Assembly (NCBI GenBank): GCA_025964065.1
Contig: JAOPZO010000206.1
Span: 1 to 12,336 of the forward strand
DNA: 12,336 nt
Direction: 5' to 3'
From: Solirubrobacterales bacterium
Lineage (GTDB): Bacteria > Actinomycetota > Thermoleophilia > Solirubrobacterales > Solirubrobacteraceae
The position numbers and the translations under genes were made by a program. Shown here in pieces: positions 6,985 to 12,336 of the stretch. The notes under the pieces are model-generated. The model was not told the origin of the DNA and ran no database searches. It saw only the letters and a list, made by a program, of their open reading frames with translations. Within the stretch, counting starts at the first letter, position 1; every line of letters starts with the position of its first letter.

Positions 6985-7000
6985 TAGCCTTGATTGGCTA
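6985..7000. promoter_or_regulatory. Candidate LysR operator (perfect dyad TAGCC-N6-GGCTA)
   Basis: A perfect interrupted palindrome, TAGCC TTGATT GGCTA, lies in the 93-bp divergent region between the LysR gene and the small membrane-protein gene. LysR-type regulators bind partly palindromic sites with T and A at the ends of the dyad, usually between divergent genes, and this is the clearest such site here. A tandem GCGGTA (6973-6978 and 6981-6986) abuts it and could be a second contact. Binding is inferred from position and symmetry only. Confidence 0.45.
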
Positions 7001-7030
7001 GAGGACCGGGAGGTTCTTCCTATGGCCGGA

Positions 7031-7044
7031 GTGACCCTCGTCAC
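7031..7044. promoter_or_regulatory. Perfect dyad GTGAC-N4-GTCAC immediately before the LysR start
   Basis: The 14 bases directly before the LysR ATG form GTGAC CCTC GTCAC. Read with flanks it is A-GTGA-N6-TCAC-A, one base from the CRP/FNR-family consensus TGTGA-N6-TCACA. It could be a site for a CRP-like regulator acting as a roadblock at the start codon, an autoregulatory half of the LysR site, or a small RNA hairpin limiting initiation. The sequence alone does not decide. Confidence 0.35.
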
Positions 7045-7995
7045 ATGACGATCCAGCAGCTCACCTACTTCCTCGCCGCGCTCGACCACGGCTCGTTCTC
7101 CGCCGCCGCCGAGGAGCTCCACATGGCGCAGCCGTCGCTCTCGGAACAGGTTCGCAGGCTCGAGGCGGAGCTCGGCGTGAAGCTGTTCGAGCGCGGCGGG
7201 CGCGGCCTCGTCGCCACGGACGCCGGACGCCTCCTGCGCGATCACGCCCAGCGGGTGCTCGACGACGTGGAGGGCGCGCGGCAGGCGGTGGTCGAGACGC
7301 GCGAGCTCCGCGGCGGCACCGCGACCTTCGGCACCTGGGGCGCCGCGCGCTTCTACCCCGGCACGCAGATCGTCGCCGACTTCCGCCGCAAGTACCCGCT
7401 CGTGCGCCTGCGCCTGCTCGGGCTGAACTCCGCCGACGTCGCCGAGGCGGTGCGCGAGGGGGAGCTCGAGGTGGGGATGGTCGCGCTGCCCATCGACGAC
7501 CGCGGCCTCGACGTCCAGCCCATCATGCGCGACGAGCTCGTCTACGCGAGCGCGGACGCCGCGGTGCTGCAGGCGCCCAAGTCGATCCGGGAGGTCGCGA
7601 GGGCGCCGCTCATCATGTTCGACGCCTCCTACGCGACGGAGGACCCGACCCGCCGCCAGCTCGCCGCGCTCGCCCAGGCCGCGGGGGTCGCGATCGAGCC
7701 GCAGATCGACGTGGAGGACGTCGAGATGGCGATCGAGCTCGCCGCACGCGGCTTGGGGGACACGCTCGTCTCCCGCGGGATCATCCACTCCATGGGCCGC
7801 CGCATGCCCAAGCGCCTCGGCTGGGTGCCGTTCGCCGAGCCGATCTACGACACCTTCGCGTTCATCCAGCGCCGGGACGCCCACCTCTCGCCGGCTTCGC
7901 GGGAGTTCCTCGCCGTCGCGGAGGCGCGCCTGCACGTGCTCGCGAAGGAGCTCGAGGAGAAGCCCCCGCGTGCACGGCTCCCGGACGTGGGATGA
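7045..7995 (+). CDS. LysR-family transcriptional regulator
   Basis: Cytoplasmic LysR-type DNA-binding regulator, 316 aa from ATG 7045. The upstream in-frame TTG at 6994 would add 17 unconserved residues before the standard MTIQQLTYFLAALDHGSFSA opening. The winged helix-turn-helix occupies residues 1-60, with SFSAAAEELHMAQPSLSEQV and the wing LFERGGRGLVATDAG, then the linker helix (61-90). The effector-binding domain (about 91-300) has the two alpha/beta lobes of the family, including REGELEVGMVALP (137-149) and the hinge at IDDRGLDVQPI. Effector unknown. It is divergent from the small membrane protein/EamA/ligC group and is probably autoregulated from the shared 93-bp region; the exporter would be the natural target. 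Its 3' end faces the convergent SDR gene. Confidence 0.92.
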   Translation: MTIQQLTYFLAALDHGSFSAAAEELHMAQPSLSEQVRRLEAELGVKLFERGGRGLVATDAGRLLRDHAQRVLDDVEGARQAVVETRELRGGTATFGTWGAARFYPGTQIVADFRRKYPLVRLRLLGLNSADVAEAVREGELEVGMVALPIDDRGLDVQPIMRDELVYASADAAVLQAPKSIREVARAPLIMFDASYATEDPTRRQLAALAQAAGVAIEPQIDVEDVEMAIELAARGLGDTLVSRGIIHSMGRRMPKRLGWVPFAEPIYDTFAFIQRRDAHLSPASREFLAVAEARLHVLAKELEEKPPRARLPDVG

Positions 7996-8035
7996 GTGCC
8001 CGTGCACCTCGCACCCCGCCGGAGCCCGTGGGCAC
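7996..8035. terminator. Possible bidirectional hairpin between convergent LysR and SDR genes
   Basis: GTGCCC at 7996-8001 is complementary to GGGCAC at 8030-8035, and the pairing extends inward by two G-U pairs and one G-C pair, enclosing a 22-nt GC-rich loop. It starts directly after the LysR stop and lies in the 51-bp gap between convergent stops, where a two-way terminator is expected. There is no T-run on either side, so the call is weak. Confidence 0.3.
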
Positions 8036-8046
8036 CCACCGTCCGT

Positions 8047-8847
8047 TCAGTCGCGCCGGGGCGCCGCCGCGCTCCCCCGCAGGCGTCGCAGGACGAGGTC
8101 GGCCGCGCGCGGCGTCGCGCCGTTCAGGATCCCGAGCAGCCGCACCCACGGGGGGAAGAAGAGCGCGCGGTCGTCCGCCTCGACCGCCGCGAGGATCTTC
8201 GCCGCGAGCACGTCGGCGCTCGCCGCGCCCGGGCCGCCGCGATACCAGGCGGGCATCCGGTCCTTCTCGTGGTCGTGCAGCGAGGTGGCGATCTCCCCCG
8301 GGTAGACCGTCGTCAGCGAGACGCCGGTGCCGTGGAGCTCGTGCCGCAGCGCCTCGGCGAACGCGCGCTGCGCGGCCTTCGTCGCGCCGTAGACCGCGGC
8401 GCTCGGGAACGCGCGGAGCGCGGCGCCGCTCGAGACGACGACGACGTGCCCGGCGCCCGCCGCGACCATGGGCTCGAGGCCGGCGTGGACGGTGTAGACC
8501 GTCCCGAGCCAGTTGACCTGCGTCATGCGCTCCGCGGCCTCGACCGGCGCGTCGAGGAACGGCTCGTAGTGCGGGATCCCGGCGTGCGCGACGAGCCGGT
8601 CGCGGCCGCCGGCGGGCGCCACGAAGCGCTCGAGCGCCGCCCCGACCGACGCGCGCGAGGCCACGTCGCACTCCAGCGCGAGGTGGCCGTCGCCCGGCAG
8701 GGAGGCGACGAGCGCGTCGAGCTCGCCGGTGGAGCGGGCGGCGACGCCGACCACGGCCCCCCGCCGGGCGAGCTCGCGCGCCAGCGCGGCGCCGATCCCG
8801 CGGGACGCGCCCGTGATCAAGGCGCGAGTGCCAGGAAGCAGCCGCAT
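8047..8847 (-). CDS. Short-chain dehydrogenase/reductase (classical SDR)
   Basis: NAD(P)-dependent oxidoreductase of the classical SDR family, 266 aa from ATG 8847. The cofactor loop TGASRGIG is at 12-19; an Arg after it and AARS at 36-39 fit NADP(H) preference. D61 of CDVAS contacts the adenine ring. N112, the serine pair S139/S140 (VVVVSSGAA), Y153 and K157 (VYGATKAA) complete the Asn-Ser-Tyr-Lys set. VYPGEIATS (181-189) is the usual post-catalytic PG motif. The common NNAG motif reads VAHAG (86-90). The C-terminus, FFPPWVRLLGILN then an Arg-rich tail, is an amphipathic segment seen in lipid- or sterol-type SDRs and may touch membrane. The gene is divergent from the metalloregulator across 39 bp. 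The long frame continuing upstream to 11838 is shadow. Substrate unknown. Confidence 0.9.
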   Translation of the reverse strand: MRLLPGTRALITGASRGIGAALARELARRGAVVGVAARSTGELDALVASLPGDGHLALECDVASRASVGAALERFVAPAGGRDRLVAHAGIPHYEPFLDAPVEAAERMTQVNWLGTVYTVHAGLEPMVAAGAGHVVVVSSGAALRAFPSAAVYGATKAAQRAFAEALRHELHGTGVSLTTVYPGEIATSLHDHEKDRMPAWYRGGPGAASADVLAAKILAAVEADDRALFFPPWVRLLGILNGATPRAADLVLRRLRGSAAAPRRD

Positions 8848-8854
8848 GAGGGCG

Positions 8855-8860
8855 ACCTTA
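8855..8860 (-). promoter_or_regulatory. Candidate -10 element for the SDR gene (leaderless)
   Basis: On the minus strand TAAGGT fits TANNNT and ends 7 nt before the ATG at 8847, the spacing expected for a transcript beginning at the start codon. No good -35 is visible and no Shine-Dalgarno sequence precedes the ATG. It lies 14 bp from the opposing -10 candidate, so RNA polymerase binding at the two would be mutually exclusive. Confidence 0.45.
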
Positions 8861-8874
8861 CCGACCGCCCCGGG

Positions 8875-8880
8875 TACCAT
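8875..8880 (+). promoter_or_regulatory. Candidate -10 element for the DtxR-family gene (leaderless)
   Basis: TACCAT fits TANNNT and ends 6 nt before the ATG at 8887, predicting a leaderless mRNA. The GGAG at 8882-8885 is only one base from the ATG, too close for a ribosome-binding site, which supports leaderless initiation. No classical DtxR/IdeR operator (TTAGGTTAGGCTAACCTAA-like) is seen in the 39-bp intergenic region. Confidence 0.45.
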
Positions 8881-8886
8881 CGGAGC

Positions 8887-9603
8887 ATGTCCAGCGCCCA
8901 CGCCACCGTCGCCGAAGAGGAGTACCGCCAGACGCTGTTCTGGCTCCACGAGGCGGGCCTGCCGATGACGGGGGCGAACCTGGCGCGCGCGATGCAGCTC
9001 TCCGCTCCCACCGTGCACGAGATGGTCCGCCGGCTCGAGAACGACGGCTACATCACGCGGGCGACGGACAAGACCATCTCCTTCACGGGGTCGGGGCTGG
9101 CGCACGCGACCGACGTCGTCTCGCGCCACCGGCTCATCGAGCGCTACCTCACCGACGTCGTCGGCGTGCCGTGGGACGACGTGCACGAGGAGGCCGAGAA
9201 CCTCGAGCACAACATGTCCCCGCGCTTCGAGGCGTACATGCGCGAGGCGATCGGGGACGCGAAGACCTGCCCGCACGGCCACCCGATCGAGGTCGGCACG
9301 CGCATCGAGGGCGTCCCGCTCGCCGACGTCCAGGTCGGCGCGAAGGTCACCGTTCTCCGCTTCGTGATCGAGGGCGAGGACCTGCTGCACGTCCTCATGG
9401 CGTCCGGGCTCGAGCCCGGCCTGCAGGGCATCCTCGCCACCGCCGACGACGACGCCGTCGTCGTCGAGGCCCCGGACGGCTCCCGCGCCGAGGTGACCCC
9501 CTCCGTCGCCGCCACCGTCTCGGTGCTCGCGGACCCGTCGCCGCCCGCCCGCGTCACGCTGCCCGAGCAGCTCGTGCTCGCCATCAAGCGGTACGGGCGG
9601 TAG
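8887..9603 (+). CDS. DtxR/IdeR/MntR-family metal-dependent transcriptional regulator
   Basis: Metal-sensing repressor of the DtxR family, 238 aa from ATG 8887. The N-terminal winged helix (about 8-70) contains NLARAMQLSAPTVHEMVRRL (31-50). The dimerisation/metal domain (75-135) carries RHRLIERYL, DDVHEEAENLEHNMS and TCPHGHPI. The C-terminal FeoA/SH3-like domain (about 140-215) is the long DtxR/IdeR architecture. By alignment with DtxR, ancillary ligands H79, E83 and H98 are H81, E85 and H100; primary ligands E105 and H106 are E107 and H108. Cys102 is replaced by E104 and Met10 by E12, as in MntR (Glu99, Asp8), so Mn(II) sensing is plausible. It likely autoregulates and may control the divergent SDR. 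Its TAG is followed in the same frame by the ABC-F gene with no spacer start codon. Confidence 0.92.
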   Translation: MSSAHATVAEEEYRQTLFWLHEAGLPMTGANLARAMQLSAPTVHEMVRRLENDGYITRATDKTISFTGSGLAHATDVVSRHRLIERYLTDVVGVPWDDVHEEAENLEHNMSPRFEAYMREAIGDAKTCPHGHPIEVGTRIEGVPLADVQVGAKVTVLRFVIEGEDLLHVLMASGLEPGLQGILATADDDAVVVEAPDGSRAEVTPSVAATVSVLADPSPPARVTLPEQLVLAIKRYGR

Positions 9604-9609
9604 GTCCCG

Positions 9610-11406
9610 CTGGCACCTGCACGCAACCTCGTCAACCTCAAGGCGGTCGACAAGGGCTACGGATCCCGCTCGGTCCTGCGCGACGTCACGCTCGGGATCA
9701 GCGCGGGCGACCGCATCGGGGTCGTCGGGCGCAACGGCGACGGGAAGTCGACGCTCCTGCGGCTCGTCGCCGGCCGGGAGGAGCCCGACGCCGGCCAGGT
9801 GACGATGCTCGGCTCCCTCGACGCCGACCTCATCGGCCAGGGCGACGAGCTCGACGCCGATTCCACGATCCGCACGGAGCTCGTCGGCGGTCGCGCGGAC
9901 CACGAGTGGGCGGCGGACCGCACGTTCCGCTCCGTCCTCGACGGCCTGCTCGGCGGCGTGACGATGGAGCGCTTCCCGCAGGGCCTCGACACGCCGATCG
10001 CGCCGCTCTCGGGCGGGGAGCGCCGCCGCATCGGCCTCGCGAAGCTGCTTCTCGACGGCCCGGAGCTCCTGCTCCTCGACGAGCCGACGAACCACCTCGA
10101 CGTCGAGGGTGTCGCCTGGCTCGCCCAGTTCCTCGCGGCGCGACGGGGGACGCTCGTGGTCGTGACCCACGACCGCTGGTTCCTCGACGCGGTCTGCACC
10201 CAGACGTGGGAGGTGAGCGACGGCACCGTCCACCAGTACGAGGGCGGCTACGCGGCCTACACGCTCGCCCGCGCCGAGCGCGAGCGCCAGGCCGCCGCGC
10301 AGGACGCGCGGCGCCAGCAGCTGCTCCGCAAGGAGCTCGCGTGGCTGCGCCGCGGCCCGCCCGCGCGCACGAGCAAGCCGAAGTTCCGCATCGAGGCCGC
10401 GAACGCGCTCATCGCCGACGAGCCCGAGCCCCGCGACGGCGTCGAGCTGCTGCGGTTCTCGAGCGCCCGCCTCGGCGGGAAGGTCATCGACGCGGAGCAC
10501 GTCTCGGTCGCCTACGGGGACAAGGTGCTGCTGCGCGACGCGACCTGGCGCCTCGGCCCGGGCGACCGCGTCGCGCTCGTGGGCGTCAACGGCGCGGGCA
10601 AGACGACGCTCGTGAAGCTCCTGAGCGGGGAGCTCGAGCCGACGAGCGGCAGGGTCACCCGCGGGCAGACCGTGAAGCTCGCCCACCTCTCGCAGGACAC
10701 CGCGGAGATCCCGGGGCACCTGCGTGTGCTCGAGTCGCTCGAGCAGGTCAAGGGCCGCACGACGCTCGCGGACGGCACCGAGCTCACCGCGGGCACCATG
10801 TGCGAGCGCTTCGGCTTCGCGGGCCCGCGGACCCGGACGCTCGTGAAGGACCTCAGCGGCGGCGAGCGGCGTCGGCTGCAGCTCATGCGGCTGCTCATGG
10901 AGGAGCCGAACGTCCTGCTCCTCGACGAGCCGACCAACGACCTGGACATCGACACGCTGAGCGCGCTCGAGGACCTCCTGGACTCCTGGCCCGGGACGCT
11001 CGTGGTCGTCTCGCACGATCGCTGGTTCGTCGAGCGCGTCTGCGACGACGTCCACGGCCTCATGGGCGACGGGGCGATCCGCCACCTGCCGGGCGGCATC
11101 GAGCAGTACGTCGAGCTGCGGGCGGGGGTCGCCGACGACGTCCCGACCCCCGCGGCCGCCGCCGCCACGAAGGCGCACCCGACCCAGGCCGTGCTCCGCG
11201 CGACCCGCAAGGAGGTCGCGAAGCTCGAGCGTGCGCTCGAGAAGCTCACGGTGCGCGAGGCGACGCTGCACGCGGACATGGCCGCCGCCGCGACCGACCA
11301 CGGGAGGCTTCGCGAGCTGCAGGGCTCGCTCGCCCAGCTCACCGCCCAGCGGGAGGACCTGGAGGCGGCCTGGATGGAGGCGTCGGAGCAGCTCGAGGGC
11401 GCCTGA
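9610..11406 (+). CDS. ABC-F family ATPase, Uup-like, with apparent CTG start
   Basis: Soluble ABC-F protein with two ATPase cassettes and no membrane domain; members act on ribosomes. With CTG 9610 as start it is 598 aa. Cassette 1: Walker A GRNGDGKST (40-48), signature LSGGE (133-137), Walker B LLLLDEPTNHLD (153-164) and switch His187. The charged inter-cassette arm spans about 219-268 and contains WLRRGPPARTSKPKFR. Cassette 2: Walker A GVNGAGKTT (325-333), signature LSGGE (415-419), Walker B VLLLDEPTNDLD (435-446) and His469. An Ala-rich linker leads to a C-terminal coiled coil (about 525-598), the Uup-type layout. No ATG, GTG or TTG occurs in frame between the TAG at 9601 and GTG 9799, and 9799 is past Walker A. 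CTG 9610 gives APARNLVNLKAVDKGYG, a normal family N-terminus. It is six bases from the regulator's stop, so it is co-transcribed. Confidence 0.88.
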   Translation: MAPARNLVNLKAVDKGYGSRSVLRDVTLGISAGDRIGVVGRNGDGKSTLLRLVAGREEPDAGQVTMLGSLDADLIGQGDELDADSTIRTELVGGRADHEWAADRTFRSVLDGLLGGVTMERFPQGLDTPIAPLSGGERRRIGLAKLLLDGPELLLLDEPTNHLDVEGVAWLAQFLAARRGTLVVVTHDRWFLDAVCTQTWEVSDGTVHQYEGGYAAYTLARAERERQAAAQDARRQQLLRKELAWLRRGPPARTSKPKFRIEAANALIADEPEPRDGVELLRFSSARLGGKVIDAEHVSVAYGDKVLLRDATWRLGPGDRVALVGVNGAGKTTLVKLLSGELEPTSGRVTRGQTVKLAHLSQDTAEIPGHLRVLESLEQVKGRTTLADGTELTAGTMCERFGFAGPRTRTLVKDLSGGERRRLQLMRLLMEEPNVLLLDEPTNDLDIDTLSALEDLLDSWPGTLVVVSHDRWFVERVCDDVHGLMGDGAIRHLPGGIEQYVELRAGVADDVPTPAAAAATKAHPTQAVLRATRKEVAKLERALEKLTVREATLHADMAAAATDHGRLRELQGSLAQLTAQREDLEAAWMEASEQLEGA

Positions 11407-11429
11407 GGCTGCAGGCGTCGCTGCAGTCG

Positions 11430-11450
11430 CGCCGTTCCGGTGGAACGGCG
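11430..11450 (+). terminator. Perfect 9-bp hairpin after the ABC-F gene
   Basis: The arms CGCCGTTCC (11430-11438) and GGAACGGCG (11442-11450) pair perfectly around a GGT loop, 23 nt after the ABC-F stop. It is the strongest simple stem in the intergenic regions. No T-tract follows (next bases TCAATCGTCC), so it is either a U-less actinobacterial-style terminator or a protein-binding dyad in front of the next gene. A weaker stem, GCCTG-N6-CAGGC, overlaps the ABC-F stop at 11401-11416. Confidence 0.5.
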
Positions 11451-11544
11451 TCAATCGTCCTGGTACCTTCGCCGCCCCTTCGCCACCCGGCGGAGGCGCC
11501 CCCACGACTCGCGCACCCGACGGCGCGGGGAAGGCTTGGTCCGC

Positions 11545-12336
11545 ATGCTCCCGAAGGGAACCCACCACGGGTCGCCGTGGTCCCCGCCGCCCGTCCGCCG
11601 CGCCCTCGGGCTGCTGGCGACCTCCGTCGCCCTCGTGGCCGCCGGCGGCTCCGCCCAGGCGCTCGCGGCGCAGCCCGCCGTGGGTCTCGGGACCGCCGGG
11701 AGCTTCGCCGTGCTGGCGGGCTCCGGCGTCACGAACACGGGACCCACGACGCTCAACGGCGACCTCGGGACGCACCCGACCCCGTCCATCACGGGCTTCG
11801 GGGGCCCGGGCAACGGGACCGTGAACGGCGCGACCCACGCGGCCGACGCCGTCGCGAGCCTCGCAAAGGCCGACCTCGCGACCGCGTACGGCGACGCCGC
11901 CAACCGGAACCCCGCGACGGTCGTTGCCGGGGACCTCGGCGGCCGGCTGCTCACGGAGGGCGTCTACCGCTCCTCCTCGACGCTCGACCTCACCGGCCCC
12001 GTGACCCTCGACGCGCAGGGCGACCCCGACGCGGTCTTCCTCTTCCAGATCGCCTCGGGCCTCACGACCGCGGGCGCCAGCAGCGTCCAGCTCATCAACG
12101 GCGCGCAGGCCTGCAACGTCTTCTGGCAGGTCGGCAGCTCGGCGACCATCGGCGGCGCCTCGGACTTCGCCGGCACGGTCCTGGCGTCGGCGTCGATCAC
12201 CGTCGGGAACGCGACGACGGTCCGCGGCCGGCTGCTCGCCGGGACCGGCACCGTGACGCTGCTGAACGACACGGTCGGCGTGCCGGCGTGCTCCGCGCCC
12301 GTCGCCGCGGCCCCGGGGCCGGGCGGCGGCGGCACG
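11545..12336 (+). CDS. Secreted DUF3494 ice-binding-like protein, 3'-partial
   Basis: Exported beta-solenoid protein of the DUF3494 (ice-binding protein) family; 264 codons are present and the frame is still open at the right edge. ATG 11545 is preceded by GGGGAAGG with a 10-nt gap. The N-terminus is a signal peptide: VRR (17-19), hydrophobic core ALGLLATSVALVAAGG, and likely cleavage after AQALA (37-41). The DUF3494 domain covers about 46-244. It has VGLGTAGSFAVLAGSGVTN, GDLGTHP, then GDLGGRLLTEGVYRSSSTL and the late VFLFQIASGLTT, ACNVFWQVGSSATI and VLASASITVGNATTVRGRLLA. Cys190 and Cys249 could pair. After residue 250 an Ala/Pro/Gly-rich stretch begins, probably a linker to a wall or membrane anchor outside the window. 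Known members bind ice, but many actinobacterial relatives are untested, so adhesion or another surface role is possible. Confidence 0.88.
   Translation, partial: MLPKGTHHGSPWSPPPVRRALGLLATSVALVAAGGSAQALAAQPAVGLGTAGSFAVLAGSGVTNTGPTTLNGDLGTHPTPSITGFGGPGNGTVNGATHAADAVASLAKADLATAYGDAANRNPATVVAGDLGGRLLTEGVYRSSSTLDLTGPVTLDAQGDPDAVFLFQIASGLTTAGASSVQLINGAQACNVFWQVGSSATIGGASDFAGTVLASASITVGNATTVRGRLLAGTGTVTLLNDTVGVPACSAPVAAAPGPGGGGT

Noticed and set aside
6994..7044. TTG 6994 as the LysR start
   Set aside because: The added 17 residues are not LysR-like and the segment holds the control-region dyads. ATG 7045 gives the standard LysR N-terminus.
9799..11406. GTG 9799 as the ABC-F start
   Set aside because: It lies after the first Walker A. 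The preceding 63 codons encode conserved ABC-F sequence in the same frame.
11442..11469. ECF-sigma-like promoter (GGAAC, 17 nt, then TACCTT) for the DUF3494 gene
   Set aside because: The GGAAC is one arm of the perfect hairpin, and the downstream element does not match the usual ECF -10 well. Too weak to annotate.
11440..11544. GTG 11440 as an earlier start for the DUF3494 protein
   Set aside because: It would put about 35 Arg-rich residues before the signal peptide and start inside the hairpin. ATG 11545 has a Shine-Dalgarno-like GGGGAAGG.
8047..11838. 1263-codon open frame on the minus strand
   Set aside because: Only its last 266 codons (from ATG 8847) form a recognisable SDR. The rest is antisense to the DtxR-family, ABC-F and DUF3494 genes, is low-complexity Arg/Ala/Glu-rich, and is an effect of high GC on frame openness.
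1..12336. CRISPR arrays, tRNA/rRNA genes, insertion sequences, defence or toxin-antitoxin modules
   Set aside because: No regularly spaced repeats, cloverleaf-like sequences, transposase motifs or TA-like small gene pairs were found by reading both strands. The short dyads are isolated.

Overview
The window is very G+C-rich (third positions almost all G or C) and tightly packed. GTG starts are frequent, recognisable Shine-Dalgarno sequences are scarce, and several genes have a TANNNT hexamer 6-7 nt before the start codon, as expected for leaderless transcription. Together with IdeR/DtxR-type, LigC-type and DUF3494-type proteins, this suggests a high-GC actinobacterium. A Thermoleophilia/Solirubrobacterales-like lineage is my guess, from protein style only. 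No tRNA, rRNA, CRISPR array, transposase or integrase was seen, and no stretch over 300 bases lacks a gene.

Region 1 (1-4885) is the end of a surface-polysaccharide locus. On the + strand a flippase (cut by the left edge), a GT2 glycosyltransferase, a half-length GT4-like protein and an FkbM methyltransferase are joined by three identical 4-nt GTGA stop/start overlaps. A left-handed beta-helix acyltransferase follows after 32 nt. A TylF/MycF-like methyltransferase converges from the - strand, leaving one base between the stops. The set would assemble, decorate (methyl, acyl) and export a glycan.

Region 2 (4933-6951, - strand) holds a 47-aa single-span membrane protein, an EamA/DMT exporter and a LigC-type ATP-dependent DNA ligase. 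The exporter's tail overlaps the ligase start by 74 nt. A LysR-type regulator (7045-7995, +) is divergent from this group across 93 bp that contain two clear dyads.

Region 3 (8047-11406) has a short-chain dehydrogenase (-) divergent from a DtxR-family metalloregulator (+) across 39 bp, with a -10-like hexamer for each gene just before its ATG. The regulator's primary metal site carries MntR-like residues. Its TAG stop is followed, in the same frame, by a Uup-like ABC-F ATPase that has no ATG, GTG or TTG before its first Walker A motif. A CTG start at 9610 is the best reading.

Region 4 (11407-12336) has a strong hairpin and then a secreted DUF3494 ice-binding-like protein that runs off the right edge.

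Most of the window is ordinary. I do not see a convincing new multi-gene system. The best leads are the non-canonical ABC-F start, the MntR-like metal site in a long DtxR-type protein, the orphan half glycosyltransferase, and the small membrane protein with its divergent LysR operator region.
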